Assembly: GCA_024403675.1 (NCBI GenBank)
Contig: JAKSRH010000012.1
Coordinates: 1 to 56,397, forward strand
Source: Saccharofermentans sp.
Lineage (GTDB): Bacteria; Bacillota; Clostridia; Saccharofermentanales; Saccharofermentanaceae
Length of the DNA: 56,397 nucleotides
Reading direction: 5' to 3'
Of this stretch, positions 18,072 through 26,691 are shown piece by piece. Made by a program: the position numbers and the translations under genes. The notes under the pieces were generated by a model. That model was not told where the DNA came from. It did not search any database and was given only the letters and a program-made list of their open reading frames with translations. Each line of letters starts with the position of its first letter. Within the stretch, counting starts at the first letter, position 1.

Positions 18072-20186
18072 TTAGCTAATAGATATTGCGATAGTTTTCT
18101 TGCCTGTGAGAGCCTCTGTACGGCTATCAGGCTGTCCAAAACCAACATACACTGTAGAACTATTACCACGAACTGCACGCACACCATCATTGTCAACAGT
18201 TGTAAACGCAGATGCTGGAACCTTTACCTCTATTTCAGCGGAACCATTAGCACTTACTTCTACTCTCTCAAAAGCTGCCAAATGTGGGTGAAGTGTCTCA
18301 TTTACATCATTATTCTTTACATAAACCTGAACAACCTCTGTTCCACAAACAGAAGAAGTATTTTTTACTGTTACTTTGATAGTAAGTCCACTTTCGGATG
18401 CTACTCCAAATGTATTTGTATTAGCACTTGCAGACTCAATAGAAATGTCACTATAGTTAAGGCCATATCCGAATGGATAGAATGCTTCATTTTCCATATA
18501 ACGATATGTTCTATTAACCATAGAGTAATCATCAAACGCTGGGAGTTCCTCAGAAGTAGCGTAGAATGTCACAGGAAGCTTAGCAGATGGATTTACTTCA
18601 CCACTAAGTATCTTAGCCACTTCACGGCCACCAAGTGCGCCTGGATACCATGCCTGAATAACAGCTTCAGAATTCTCATCAGCAGAACGCATATCCATAG
18701 CACTACCTGTCATACTTATAGTGATAACTGGTGTTCCATTCGCCTTAGCTGTCTTATATACATTCTCCATAAGAACTCTCTGCACTTCAGGGAACTGAAG
18801 ATCAATTTTATCACCAGAAGCAAACTGGTTACCTGTATCACCTTCCTCACCCTCTAAGTTCTCATTAAGACCAAGAACAAGAATAATAACATCAGAATAC
18901 TTTGCAACTGCAACTGCTTCTGTAATACGGTTATATTCTCTAGCAAGATTATCAGGCTTCTTCTCAAATATATCGCAGCCCTCAGAATAAAGAATGCGTG
19001 AATCCTTAAATGTCTCTCTAATACCCTGAAGTACAGTTACATATTCAGAAGATGTTCCATGGTAGTTACCTTCAAGAGCAGATCTAGAATCTGCATTAGG
19101 GCCAATTACACCAATTGTCTTTATATCCTTCTTAAGTGGGAGAATTCCACTATTCTTAAGAAGAACAATACTCTCATCTGCTGCCTTGCTGCTAACAGCC
19201 ATATGCTCAGCACACTCGATAATCTCATAAGGAATCTTATCGTACTCATTTTCATCAAATAGTCCAAGCATATATCTACAAGTAAAGAGTCTAATAGCAG
19301 ACAACTTAACATAATCCTTAGATACCATACCACTCTTAACAGCCTTCAAGAGACTTCTGTAAGTACAACCACAGTTGAGGTCACATCCAGTCTTAAGAGC
19401 AAGTGCAGCACTCTGCTCACTAGTCTTAGTTACTCTATGATTCTCGTGGAAATCTCTAATAGCCCAACAATCAGATACAAAGTGACCCTTAAAGCCCCAC
19501 TTGCCACGAAGAATCTCTTCCATAAGATATGGCTGAGCACAAGCTGGGTGTCCATTAACGCGGTTGTAAGCACCCATTACCGACTCTACTTCAGCAGTAA
19601 TAACAGCTGCCTCAAACTGTGGAAGATAAGTTTCCCACATATCCTTCATTGAAGCCTTAGCATCAAAATAATGTCTATCTTTTTCTGGACCAGAATGCAC
19701 TGCGAAATGCTTAGCACAAGCAGCAGCCTTATAGTACTCACCATCACCCTGGATACCCTTTATAAACTCTACAGACAAATCTGTGATAAGTGTAGGATCC
19801 TCACCATAAGTTTCCTGACCTCTACCCCAACGTGGATCACGGAAAAGATTGATATTAGGAGACCAAATAGTAAGTCCCTTATAGATGTCTCTATCACCCT
19901 GAGAAGAGAACTCATTATACTTTGCTCTAGCTTCTGTAGCTACAAGATCACCTATTCTATGAAGGAGTTTTTTGTCAAATGTTGCTCCAAGTCCAATTGC
20001 TTGTGGCAACATTGTAGCTGTGCCAGCTCTTGCGGAACCATGAAGGCCTTCATTCCACCAGTTATACTCTGGAACGCCCAATCTATCGATACTTGGAGCA
20101 TCATAACGAAGCTGTTCAACCATCTCCTCAAGTGTCATTTTCTCCACTAATTCAGTGGCTTTTTTCTGTGCTAACTCTCTATTCAT
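18072..20186 (-). CDS. Glycoside hydrolase family 3, probable beta-xylosidase
   Basis: The 704-residue enzyme has the GH3 TIM-barrel N-domain with EYNWWNEGLHGSARAG, a stretch typical of xylan beta-xylosidase/arabinosidase-like members. It also has the substrate-binding KHF (residues 159-161), and the nucleophile Asp near residue 239 in KGHFVSDCWAI. The alpha/beta sandwich domain follows, and the last 100 or so residues form a fibronectin-III-like domain ending near AVRGNSSTVYVGFG. No signal peptide is present, so it acts on imported oligosaccharides. I start at 20186, behind AAGGAAG; upstream open sequence overlaps the divergent araC promoter. It is first in the GH3-galM unit. Beta-glucosidase activity is an alternative. 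Confidence 0.9.
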   Translation of the reverse strand: MNRELAQKKATELVEKMTLEEMVEQLRYDAPSIDRLGVPEYNWWNEGLHGSARAGTATMLPQAIGLGATFDKKLLHRIGDLVATEARAKYNEFSSQGDRDIYKGLTIWSPNINLFRDPRWGRGQETYGEDPTLITDLSVEFIKGIQGDGEYYKAAACAKHFAVHSGPEKDRHYFDAKASMKDMWETYLPQFEAAVITAEVESVMGAYNRVNGHPACAQPYLMEEILRGKWGFKGHFVSDCWAIRDFHENHRVTKTSEQSAALALKTGCDLNCGCTYRSLLKAVKSGMVSKDYVKLSAIRLFTCRYMLGLFDENEYDKIPYEIIECAEHMAVSSKAADESIVLLKNSGILPLKKDIKTIGVIGPNADSRSALEGNYHGTSSEYVTVLQGIRETFKDSRILYSEGCDIFEKKPDNLAREYNRITEAVAVAKYSDVIILVLGLNENLEGEEGDTGNQFASGDKIDLQFPEVQRVLMENVYKTAKANGTPVITISMTGSAMDMRSADENSEAVIQAWYPGALGGREVAKILSGEVNPSAKLPVTFYATSEELPAFDDYSMVNRTYRYMENEAFYPFGYGLNYSDISIESASANTNTFGVASESGLTIKVTVKNTSSVCGTEVVQVYVKNNDVNETLHPHLAAFERVEVSANGSAEIEVKVPASAFTTVDNDGVRAVRGNSSTVYVGFGQPDSRTEALTGKKTIAISIS

Positions 20187-20209
20187 TAGACTAACTTCCT
20201 TTACAAAAA

Positions 20210-20237
20210 TTGCTATTTTTAAATTAAATGCTATAAT
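20210..20237 (+). promoter_or_regulatory. Promoter of the AraC-family regulator
   Basis: TTGCTA (20210-20215) and a perfect TATAAT (20232-20237) are 16 bases apart on the plus strand, about 78 bases upstream of the regulator ATG. The region also serves the divergent GH3 gene. Confidence 0.6.
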
Positions 20238-20250
20238 TAGCTTTGTGTGC

Positions 20251-20268
20251 ATGGAGACTATACTCCAT
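20251..20268. promoter_or_regulatory. Inverted-repeat operator candidate between GH3 and araC
   Basis: ATGGAG-ACTATA-CTCCAT is a perfect 6-base inverted repeat with a 6-base centre. It lies just downstream of the regulator's probable transcription start. Read on the minus strand, its centre is TATAGT, a potential -10 box for GH3. It is well placed to regulate both divergent genes. Confidence 0.5.
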
Positions 20269-20314
20269 TCGCCATACCGCATCAGGCTATTCTATTGTTA
20301 AGGAGAGAGACACA

Positions 20315-21232
20315 ATGAACGCCGATTACGATATCGAGAAAAGTTATAATCAACCACTAAAAGAGTTTGTAAAACGATACCTTACAGATGAGGTTGAAGA
20401 CGTTGATTTCGCGCCTCAATCTAATGTAAGAGTATGGTACAACTTTCAGGTCGAAGGATATCCACCACATAGACATCAGCCTATTGAAGTTGTTATACCT
20501 GTTGAAAATGGTTATAAGTACATTGCAGGTGGACGCAAGTTCAATCTTAATGTAGGTGATATTCTTATTATCCCAAGTAATACTATTCATGAAGTTGAAT
20601 GTGACACTGAAGGTAAAAGATTCATTTACTTATTTGAGATGAACTTCGTTAAAGATTTCTATAACTACAATGACCTTGAATCATTTTTGTCTGAGCCTAG
20701 ACTTCTTAACCAGAAAACTTACCCTGACATCTATAAAAAGATTTATAACCTTTTAATTAATATTGCTGATTCTTACTTTATGCAGATGGGTAAAATCAAT
20801 GAGCTTTCTATTTTTGCAGATTTTATGAAGATTATGTCAATCATCGCTCAGGAAGAGAATGAGACTAATACTATAAAAATCTACAACGAGAAGCAAAGAG
20901 AAAACTTCTACAAATTTAAGAGCCTTATCTCTTATGTAAACTCACACTATATGGATGATATTAGTCTTGAATATGCTGCTGCATATGTTGGATTTTCTAA
21001 GTTCCACTTCTCCAGACTATTCAAGGAATTCACAGATTCATCTTTTTATGATTATCTTTGCAATAGAAGAATATCTGCAGCAAAGACATTTCTTGAAGAC
21101 GAATCCATATCTATTACAGAAGTTGGAAAACGCTGTGGATTTACAAACCAGTCAACATTTACAAGATCTTTTTCATCTCACTGTGGCATTACACCATCTA
21201 AGTATCGTCAGCAAATTAGACTTCGTAGATAA
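20315..21232 (+). CDS. AraC-family transcriptional regulator
   Basis: The 305-residue protein has an N-terminal cupin-like sensor domain (PPHRHQPIEVVIPVENGYKY, then LNVGDILIIPSNTIHEVE) of the kind that binds sugars, and a C-terminal AraC double helix-turn-helix. The latter shows ISLEYAAAYVGFSKFHFSRL, then KEFTDSSFYDYLCNRRI, and the second HTH EVGKRCGFTNQSTFTRSFS. AAGGAG precedes the ATG at 20315 by 9 bases. It is divergent from GH3 and next to a sugar importer, so it is the obvious candidate activator of the pentose/oligosaccharide genes in this region. That regulatory link is inferred from position only. Confidence 0.92.
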   Translation: MNADYDIEKSYNQPLKEFVKRYLTDEVEDVDFAPQSNVRVWYNFQVEGYPPHRHQPIEVVIPVENGYKYIAGGRKFNLNVGDILIIPSNTIHEVECDTEGKRFIYLFEMNFVKDFYNYNDLESFLSEPRLLNQKTYPDIYKKIYNLLINIADSYFMQMGKINELSIFADFMKIMSIIAQEENETNTIKIYNEKQRENFYKFKSLISYVNSHYMDDISLEYAAAYVGFSKFHFSRLFKEFTDSSFYDYLCNRRISAAKTFLEDESISITEVGKRCGFTNQSTFTRSFSSHCGITPSKYRQQIRLRR

Positions 21233-21244
21233 AATTTTTTCTTC

Positions 21245-21305
21245 ATTTAATCACAAAGGTGGTTATCTCCAAAGAGATAACCACCTTATTTAATTAGTGA
21301 TTAAA
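21245..21305. terminator. Bidirectional terminator, araC / permease
   Basis: The core hairpin AAGGTGGTTATCTC ... GAGATAACCACCTT (21256-21286) is enclosed by a second pair of arms, ATTTAATCAC and GTGATTAAAT. It separates the convergent regulator and permease genes, with U-rich sequence on either side. Confidence 0.85.
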
Positions 21306-21311
21306 TAAGCA

Positions 21312-22181
21312 TTAACCCTTTACAGAACCAAGAGCAACACCGGCAACGATGTACTTTGAAAGAATCAAGTAAACAACGATAAGAGGTAATACTGTAAGTG
21401 TAAGTCCAAGATAAATTGAACCGTACTCTGTCTTATAAATATCACCCTTCAAAAGGCTTACCATGATTGGAAGTGTCTGCTTTTCCTTTGCGGAAATGAG
21501 AACCATTGGCTCAAAGAGTCTGTTCCAGCTAGATACGAAGGAGAAGATTGCCTGTGTAGCAATCGCTGGCTTCATAATAGGAAGAACAATCTTATTAAAT
21601 GTATAGAACTCACCAGCACCATCGATTCTTGCTGACTGGATAATCTCGTGAGAGAGAGCACCCTGTAAGTACTGTCTCATAAAGAATACCATCATTGGAG
21701 AAGCGATTGCAGGAATAATGAGGATGAACAACTGGTTTGTCCAACCAAGCTTAAATGCCATCTGGTAGAAACCGATCATTGTAACCTGCGCTGGGATCAT
21801 CATTACACCCATGATTACACTAAAGAATGCATCTCTAAGCTTCCACTCATATACTGTAATAGCATAAGCAGTAAGAGAAGAGAAGTATACTGCCAACATT
21901 GTTGAGAATGTTGAAACAATTGCGGAGTTAAAGAAACCAACGAAAGGATGGAAGTCTTTACCTTCGAATACGTCCCAGTTTGACTTCAAGTATGTTGAAG
22001 GAATGAGACTGATAGCATGCTGCTGAATAGCAGTTGTAGATCTTGTCGCATTTACGATCATGATCCAGAAAGGTGCGAGACAAAGAACTGTAAGGATAGC
22101 ACATACAATGTAAATAATTACGAGACGTACCTTCTCCAACTTCTGAGCTTTCTCGCTAAGCTTAACTTTACCGTTTCCCAT
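21312..22181 (-). CDS. Sugar ABC transporter permease, MalG/AraQ type
   Basis: The 289-residue inner permease has about six membrane segments, beginning RLVIIYIVCAILTVLCLAPF, and the ATPase-coupling EAA loop ARIDGAGEFYTFNKIVLP. The end ALGSVKG is characteristic of MalG-like subunits. Two ATGs compete: 22190 lies 1 base from the GGGGG site and overlaps the upstream stop as ATGA, while 22181 is 10 bases away and better spaced, so I chose 22181. It forms a membrane pore with the product of the gene just upstream and works with the binding lipoprotein at 23291-24634. No ATPase gene adjoins this set. Confidence 0.92.
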   Translation of the reverse strand: MGNGKVKLSEKAQKLEKVRLVIIYIVCAILTVLCLAPFWIMIVNATRSTTAIQQHAISLIPSTYLKSNWDVFEGKDFHPFVGFFNSAIVSTFSTMLAVYFSSLTAYAITVYEWKLRDAFFSVIMGVMMIPAQVTMIGFYQMAFKLGWTNQLFILIIPAIASPMMVFFMRQYLQGALSHEIIQSARIDGAGEFYTFNKIVLPIMKPAIATQAIFSFVSSWNRLFEPMVLISAKEKQTLPIMVSLLKGDIYKTEYGSIYLGLTLTVLPLIVVYLILSKYIVAGVALGSVKG

Positions 22182-22186
22182 TACTA

Positions 22187-23155
22187 TCATACCCCCTTAG
22201 CAAGTTTAGCCTGCTTCAAAGCCTGCTTTCTAAGCTTCTTAGCTGCTACTTCGTCCTTATCTCTGAGGAGATAGAAGATAACTGCAGAACATACAACGAT
22301 GATGATAAACATAATAAGGGAAGCTGCAGCAGCCTCGTTCTTAATATATGTACCCTCGAAAGCTCTCTTCTGAATAAATACAGAAGTTGTATATGTTGCG
22401 TAGTCTGGACCAGAGTTTGTGATGAACAACTTTGGAATATCGAACATATTCAAACCACCGATAAGGGATGTTACCAATGTGAAGAGCATGATTGTTCTGA
22501 TACAAGGAATTGTAATATAGAAGAAAGTCTGGATTCTGTTAGCACCATCCATCTCTGATGCCTCAAAGATAGCTGGGTCAATACCGATTACACCAGAAAT
22601 AAGAGTAATCATTGTGTATCCAAACCACATCCATGTCTGAATAAAGATAACAATATTCTGAGCTACATTTGGCTTATCAAGGAAAGGAACTGGCTTATCG
22701 ATGAAATGGAATGTCTTCAACAAGTCATTCATTGGTCCTACTGGACAAGCAAACAATGTACTAAAGAGAATAGCGATTGTAGCTGCAGTGATAATGTTTG
22801 GCATATAGAATACAACCTTAAAGAAGCCCTGGCCCTTAACCTTAGATCTAGTATCTGTGAACCAAGCTGTCAAAAGAAGAGCAACAGCCATCTGAGGAAT
22901 AAAGTTACAAACCCAAAGCTTGATTGTGTTCTTAAATGCTTTAATGAACAAGTCATTATGAATTACTGACTTAAAATTTGCAAAGATATCTCCAGTTAAT
23001 AAATTGAAGTCTGTCTTTGCACCCTTCAAATCCGAGAAAGCAATAAGAAAAGTATTGATTACTGGATAAAAATTGAAGATTAAGTAGGCTACTACGAACG
23101 GAATCGAAAAGATGTAACCGTACTTAGCATAATTTAATGTCTTTTTATTGCCCAT
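22187..23155 (-). CDS. Sugar ABC transporter permease, MalF/UgpA type
   Basis: The 322-residue protein is the partner permease. It has six membrane segments, the first at YGYIFSIPFVVAYLIFNFYP, and the coupling EAA loop EASEMDGANRIQTFFYITIP. I start at 23155 (MGNKKTLNYAKYGY), where GGGG lies about 9 bases upstream; the open sequence before it belongs to the intergenic hairpin. Its stop overlaps or abuts the next permease start. It is separated from the binding-protein gene by an attenuator-like hairpin, a common way to make less permease than binding protein. Confidence 0.92.
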   Translation of the reverse strand: MGNKKTLNYAKYGYIFSIPFVVAYLIFNFYPVINTFLIAFSDLKGAKTDFNLLTGDIFANFKSVIHNDLFIKAFKNTIKLWVCNFIPQMAVALLLTAWFTDTRSKVKGQGFFKVVFYMPNIITAATIAILFSTLFACPVGPMNDLLKTFHFIDKPVPFLDKPNVAQNIVIFIQTWMWFGYTMITLISGVIGIDPAIFEASEMDGANRIQTFFYITIPCIRTIMLFTLVTSLIGGLNMFDIPKLFITNSGPDYATYTTSVFIQKRAFEGTYIKNEAAAASLIMFIIIVVCSAVIFYLLRDKDEVAAKKLRKQALKQAKLAKGV

Positions 23156-23198
23156 AGTAAAGCCCCATTCTAGAGTTTTTTCTGATTTTAGATACAAC

Positions 23199-23245
23199 AA
23201 AAGGGGGAGCTTGGCAAAGCTAACGCCCGGTCAAGCTTCCCCCTT
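23199..23245 (-). terminator. Partial terminator between binding protein and permeases
   Basis: On the minus strand AAGGGGGAAGCTTG ... CAAGCTCCCCCTTTTG forms a GC-rich stem with one bulged A, an 18-base loop and a short U tract. It follows the binding-protein stop by about 45 bases and precedes both permeases, which suits differential expression. Confidence 0.75.
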
Positions 23246-23290
23246 ATTATGTCTGTATCAATAACTAATTCAACAATTAGTAACTACCTA

Positions 23291-24634
23291 TTAGCTAGCG
23301 ATACCAAGCTGATCAGCTACGCCAGCCTTAAAGTCTTCGATAGCCTGATCTCTTGTCTTTTCACCTGTTGTGTACTGACGAACCTGGTCTCTCCAAATCT
23401 GGTTGATAGACTCATCGTACTGTGTGAGGCACTTACCATTAGCATAGTCGTTAGCTGGAACGAATACGTCGAACATGTTCTGACCACCGAGGAAGTCGAT
23501 AGATCCATCGGACTTAGCCATTACTGTGTTGGAAGCAACTGCATCCTTTGTTCCGTTCTCATTCATGAGACCGTTAGCCCAGAGATACTGGAGACCTGTA
23601 TCAGAAGAATCAAGAGTAATCCACTCGATGAGCTCCTTAACACCAGCCTTAGCCTCGTCAGAAGAATTCTTGTTAGCAAGAACCCAAGTACCACCCCAGA
23701 AGAAGCCTACTGGAGGAGGACATACAGCCCAGTCACCAGCTGTGTCGCCACAGTTATCACCGAGTGTATAGTTGATGAGCCAAGCAGGACCAAAGAAACC
23801 GAAGCAAGGCTTCTCACCTACGCCAGCCATATCTGCGAACCAAGCTTCCTGCCAGTCCTGGGAACCATTGGACCAACCATTAGCTGTAAGATCCATAGAA
23901 TAATCAATGAAAGCCTCTCTCTTAGCGGAGATGTTGAGCTTATCGTCAACAATCCAACCATTCTCAGAAGAGTTCTCAATAGCGTGCCAGATATCACCGT
24001 CACCAGATACGATAGCTACACCGTTGTCACCGAGTGTCTCAGCAGCCTCGAAGAACTTATCCCAGTTCTGAGAACCAGCACCGATTGTATCAGCGATTGT
24101 ATCAGGATCATCTGTACCGAATACATCCTTAGCGATGGATCTTCTATAAATGAAAGCACCACCTGTAGCCTGATATCCAAGAGCAACAACCTTACCATCA
24201 GAAGGTCTTGTTCCGATATCTACGGAGTACTGAGCGATAGCAGCCTCATCAATCTTAGCAGCTGTATCAATACCGAGCTCATCGTATGTTGCAGCGTACT
24301 CAGACATATCGCCCTGTGTATACTTAAGAACGAAAGCTGACTCTGCGCAGTACATATCAGGAGCATCAGCACCACCGGATGTAAGAGCTGTATCAAGAGC
24401 TGGCTGATAAGCACCATCTGTTGTAGCCTTAATTGTAACTACTACCTCATACTTATCTGCGAACTCTGGGTGGAGCTCAATGTACTTGTCAACCATGCCT
24501 GGAACCTCATCTGTGAAAGCCCAAAGGTTGATGATTGTCTTTCCGTCTGCTGTTTTGTTGTCTTTCTTGCTACAAGCTGTTACTACACCAGCCATCATGC
24601 AGAAAGCAAGCAAACCTGCTACAAACTTCTTCAT
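23291..24634 (-). CDS. Sugar ABC transporter substrate-binding lipoprotein (paralogue 2)
   Basis: The 447-residue protein has a lipoprotein signal (MKKFVAGLLAFCMMAG, then VVTAC) and a solute-binding domain starting DGKTIINLWAFTDEVPGMVD. It lacks the long charged linker of paralogue 1. The two share long identical stretches, including YIELHPEFADKYEVVVTIKA, and 50 identical bases at the DNA level. Being upstream of both permeases, it is the cognate receptor of this importer; the ligand is probably an oligosaccharide of the hemicellulose type, inferred from neighbours. GAGGAGG precedes the ATG at 24634. Strong codon bias suggests high expression. Confidence 0.93.
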   Translation of the reverse strand: MKKFVAGLLAFCMMAGVVTACSKKDNKTADGKTIINLWAFTDEVPGMVDKYIELHPEFADKYEVVVTIKATTDGAYQPALDTALTSGGADAPDMYCAESAFVLKYTQGDMSEYAATYDELGIDTAAKIDEAAIAQYSVDIGTRPSDGKVVALGYQATGGAFIYRRSIAKDVFGTDDPDTIADTIGAGSQNWDKFFEAAETLGDNGVAIVSGDGDIWHAIENSSENGWIVDDKLNISAKREAFIDYSMDLTANGWSNGSQDWQEAWFADMAGVGEKPCFGFFGPAWLINYTLGDNCGDTAGDWAVCPPPVGFFWGGTWVLANKNSSDEAKAGVKELIEWITLDSSDTGLQYLWANGLMNENGTKDAVASNTVMAKSDGSIDFLGGQNMFDVFVPANDYANGKCLTQYDESINQIWRDQVRQYTTGEKTRDQAIEDFKAGVADQLGIAS

Positions 24635-24783
24635 TTTTGTTTTCCTCCTCATTATGTGGAATGTTAGTTTTACACAAATACTTTGTGCAGTTCTGCTAAA
24701 TGTCCGGCCAAGGATCATATTTAGCATTTACATAATACCTAAAAGGGAATAAATAATCTTTACAAATCTTGCTAAATATCATG

Positions 24784-24802
24784 CAAATATTGCTAATATT
24801 TG
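24784..24802. promoter_or_regulatory. Palindromic operator candidate upstream of importer and YesL gene
   Basis: CAAATATT-GCT-AATATTTG is a perfect 8-base inverted repeat in the divergent spacer (24635-24895). TTGCTA-type motifs recur nearby (about 24767, 24830). It could bind a regulator acting on either direction. No convincing -35/-10 pair was found for the importer. Confidence 0.5.
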
Positions 24803-24895
24803 TCATTTCGGCAATTTTTCATGTTCAAGTTGCTATAATTAACTAACAAATTGCATAAATAACAACAGCAAAAATAAAACAAAATGGAGACAAAT

Positions 24896-25603
24896 ATGAA
24901 TTCTTTCTTCGAACTCAATAGTCCAGCCAGTAAATTCTTAACATCAGTATGCAACTTAATACTGGTTAATCTTATTTTTATTATAACATCTATTCCATTA
25001 GTTACCATTGGGGCTTCATTGTGCGGATTATACAAGGTTGTCTTTGAAATATTGAACAAAGAAGAAGTATCCGTAGTAAAAGACTACTTTAAAGAATTCA
25101 AGCGTTGTTTCTTAAAAGCATCAATGATTTGGATTCCTATGTTTATTATTCTTGCATTTTTTGCATTAGAACTTTACTGGGTTCTATCTGGTATGACAGG
25201 CACTTCTGGTTGGATGGTAGTTCCAATAGTTTTGGTTGCAGTACTTATCATTTCTCTCGCTATCTATTACTTCCCTCTTCTTGCTATCTTTGACAATACG
25301 CCTAAGGAAACAATTGTTAATTCAATTCTCCTTAGTGTTGGAAATTTCCCTACTACTATAATGGTATTTATTATTCATTTAGTTACTTTCATTATTTTGG
25401 CAAGAGGTGGCATGTTTTCTGTAATTCTCGGAAGCTTAATGCTTTTCTGTGGTTTCTCTGTAATTGCATTTATTTGCGCCTTCTTCCTCAGAAAAACAAT
25501 TCCTGCATCTACCAAGCTCGAATACGATGACAATGAAGACCACTATGACTACACACATCCACATATTTCTGATGTAGCAGATGTTGAAGATGATGAAGAT
25601 TAA
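24896..25603 (+). CDS. YesL-like (DUF624) membrane protein
   Basis: The 235-residue protein has about five membrane segments and the DUF624/YesL features: an N-terminal helix region FLTSVCNLILVNLIFIITSI and the TIGASLCGLYKVVFEILNKE motif. A hydrophilic, strongly acidic C-terminal tail rich in Asp and Glu follows. YesL proteins are regularly found next to polysaccharide-uptake ABC genes in Firmicutes, but their function is not established. The start at 24896 is chosen because GGAG lies 6 bases upstream; an ATG four codons earlier overlaps that site. It is divergent from the binding-protein gene and probably shares control. Confidence 0.85.
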   Translation: MNSFFELNSPASKFLTSVCNLILVNLIFIITSIPLVTIGASLCGLYKVVFEILNKEEVSVVKDYFKEFKRCFLKASMIWIPMFIILAFFALELYWVLSGMTGTSGWMVVPIVLVAVLIISLAIYYFPLLAIFDNTPKETIVNSILLSVGNFPTTIMVFIIHLVTFIILARGGMFSVILGSLMLFCGFSVIAFICAFFLRKTIPASTKLEYDDNEDHYDYTHPHISDVADVEDDED

Positions 25604-25677
25604 TTATCTTTGGTGAAGAGCATGCCGCCAAAGCAATGGTTAGTAACTTCTTAAAATAAGATATTGTGAGCAAATAA

Positions 25678-25712
25678 ATACCGATGTTCATTTGAACATC
25701 GGTATTTTTATT
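25678..25712. terminator. Bidirectional terminator, yesL-like / transketolase
   Basis: ATACCGATGTTCA-TTTGAACATCGGTAT is followed by TTTTATTT and is U-rich in both directions. It separates the convergent YesL-like and transketolase genes. Confidence 0.9.
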
Positions 25713-25734
25713 TAGTAGTTAATTACTACTTAGA

Positions 25735-26691
25735 TTAAAGTGCAGCCTTAATCTGCTCGTAAATACCAGCGGCATCAAGCTTATAATGCTTCATGAGTGC
25801 GCCAGCAGGACCAGACTGACCGAACTGATCATCAATACCAATTCTTGTAACCTGTACGCGCTTATCAAGTACAGATACTGGAGCAGCAGTAATAGCTTCA
25901 GCTACTGCAGAGCCAAGACCACCAACAATGAAGTGCTCCTCAACTGTGAATACACGACCTGTCTTAGCAGCAGAAGCCATAACAGCATCTACATCCAAAG
26001 GCTTAACTGTGTGTACGTTGATAACCTCTGCCTTAATACCATCATTAGCGAGAAGCTCAGCAGCACCCATAGCCTCTGCTACGCATACGCCGTTAGCGAA
26101 GATTGTAATATCAGAACCTTCCTTAAGCTTAACTGCCTTACCAATCTCAAACTTATAGTCAGGATTGTCGTTGATTACAGGTACTGCAGCACGACCAAAT
26201 CTCATGTACATTGGACCCTCTGTAGTAAGAGCTGCTCGAACTGCTGCCTTAGCCTCAATATCATCAGAAGGAACGATTACTGTCATGCCTGGGATTTCTC
26301 TCATAAGAGCAACGTCCTCGAGGCACTGGTGTGTAGCACCATCCTCACCTACTGTAATACCAGCATGTGTAGCACCAATCTTTACGTTAAGGTGTGGGTA
26401 ACCAATGGAGTTTCTAACCTGCTCATAGTTTCTTCCAGATGCAAACATTGCGAAAGAAGAAATAAATACTGGTGTACCAGTTGTAGCAATACCAGCAGCA
26501 ATACCTGTCATGTTAGACTCAGCAATACCACAATCGATAAAACGCTCTGGGAAAGCCTTCTTGAAAACACCTGTCTTTGTAGCACCTGCAAGGTCAGCAT
26601 CCATAACCAAGAAATCTGGGAACTCTGCACCTAACTCAGCGAGAGCGTTACCATAACTATCTCTTGTAGCAATTTTCTTTACATCACTCAT
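25735..26691 (-). CDS. Transketolase, C-terminal half subunit
   Basis: The 318-residue product carries the pyrimidine-binding and C-terminal domains of transketolase (MDADLAGATKTGVFKKAFPE, DCGIAESNMTGIAAG, then GEDGATHQCLEDVALMREIP). Together with the next gene upstream it forms a split transketolase, which exchanges two-carbon units between pentose and hexose/triose phosphates. The ThDP-activating Glu is in the AESNM segment. Its ATG overlaps the stop of the N-terminal half by four bases (ATGA), so the halves are translationally coupled. Split transketolases are common in Firmicutes. Its position next to xylulokinase suggests a role in pentose use. Confidence 0.93.
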   Translation of the reverse strand: MSDVKKIATRDSYGNALAELGAEFPDFLVMDADLAGATKTGVFKKAFPERFIDCGIAESNMTGIAAGIATTGTPVFISSFAMFASGRNYEQVRNSIGYPHLNVKIGATHAGITVGEDGATHQCLEDVALMREIPGMTVIVPSDDIEAKAAVRAALTTEGPMYMRFGRAAVPVINDNPDYKFEIGKAVKLKEGSDITIFANGVCVAEAMGAAELLANDGIKAEVINVHTVKPLDVDAVMASAAKTGRVFTVEEHFIVGGLGSAVAEAITAAPVSVLDKRVQVTRIGIDDQFGQSGPAGALMKHYKLDAAGIYEQIKAAL

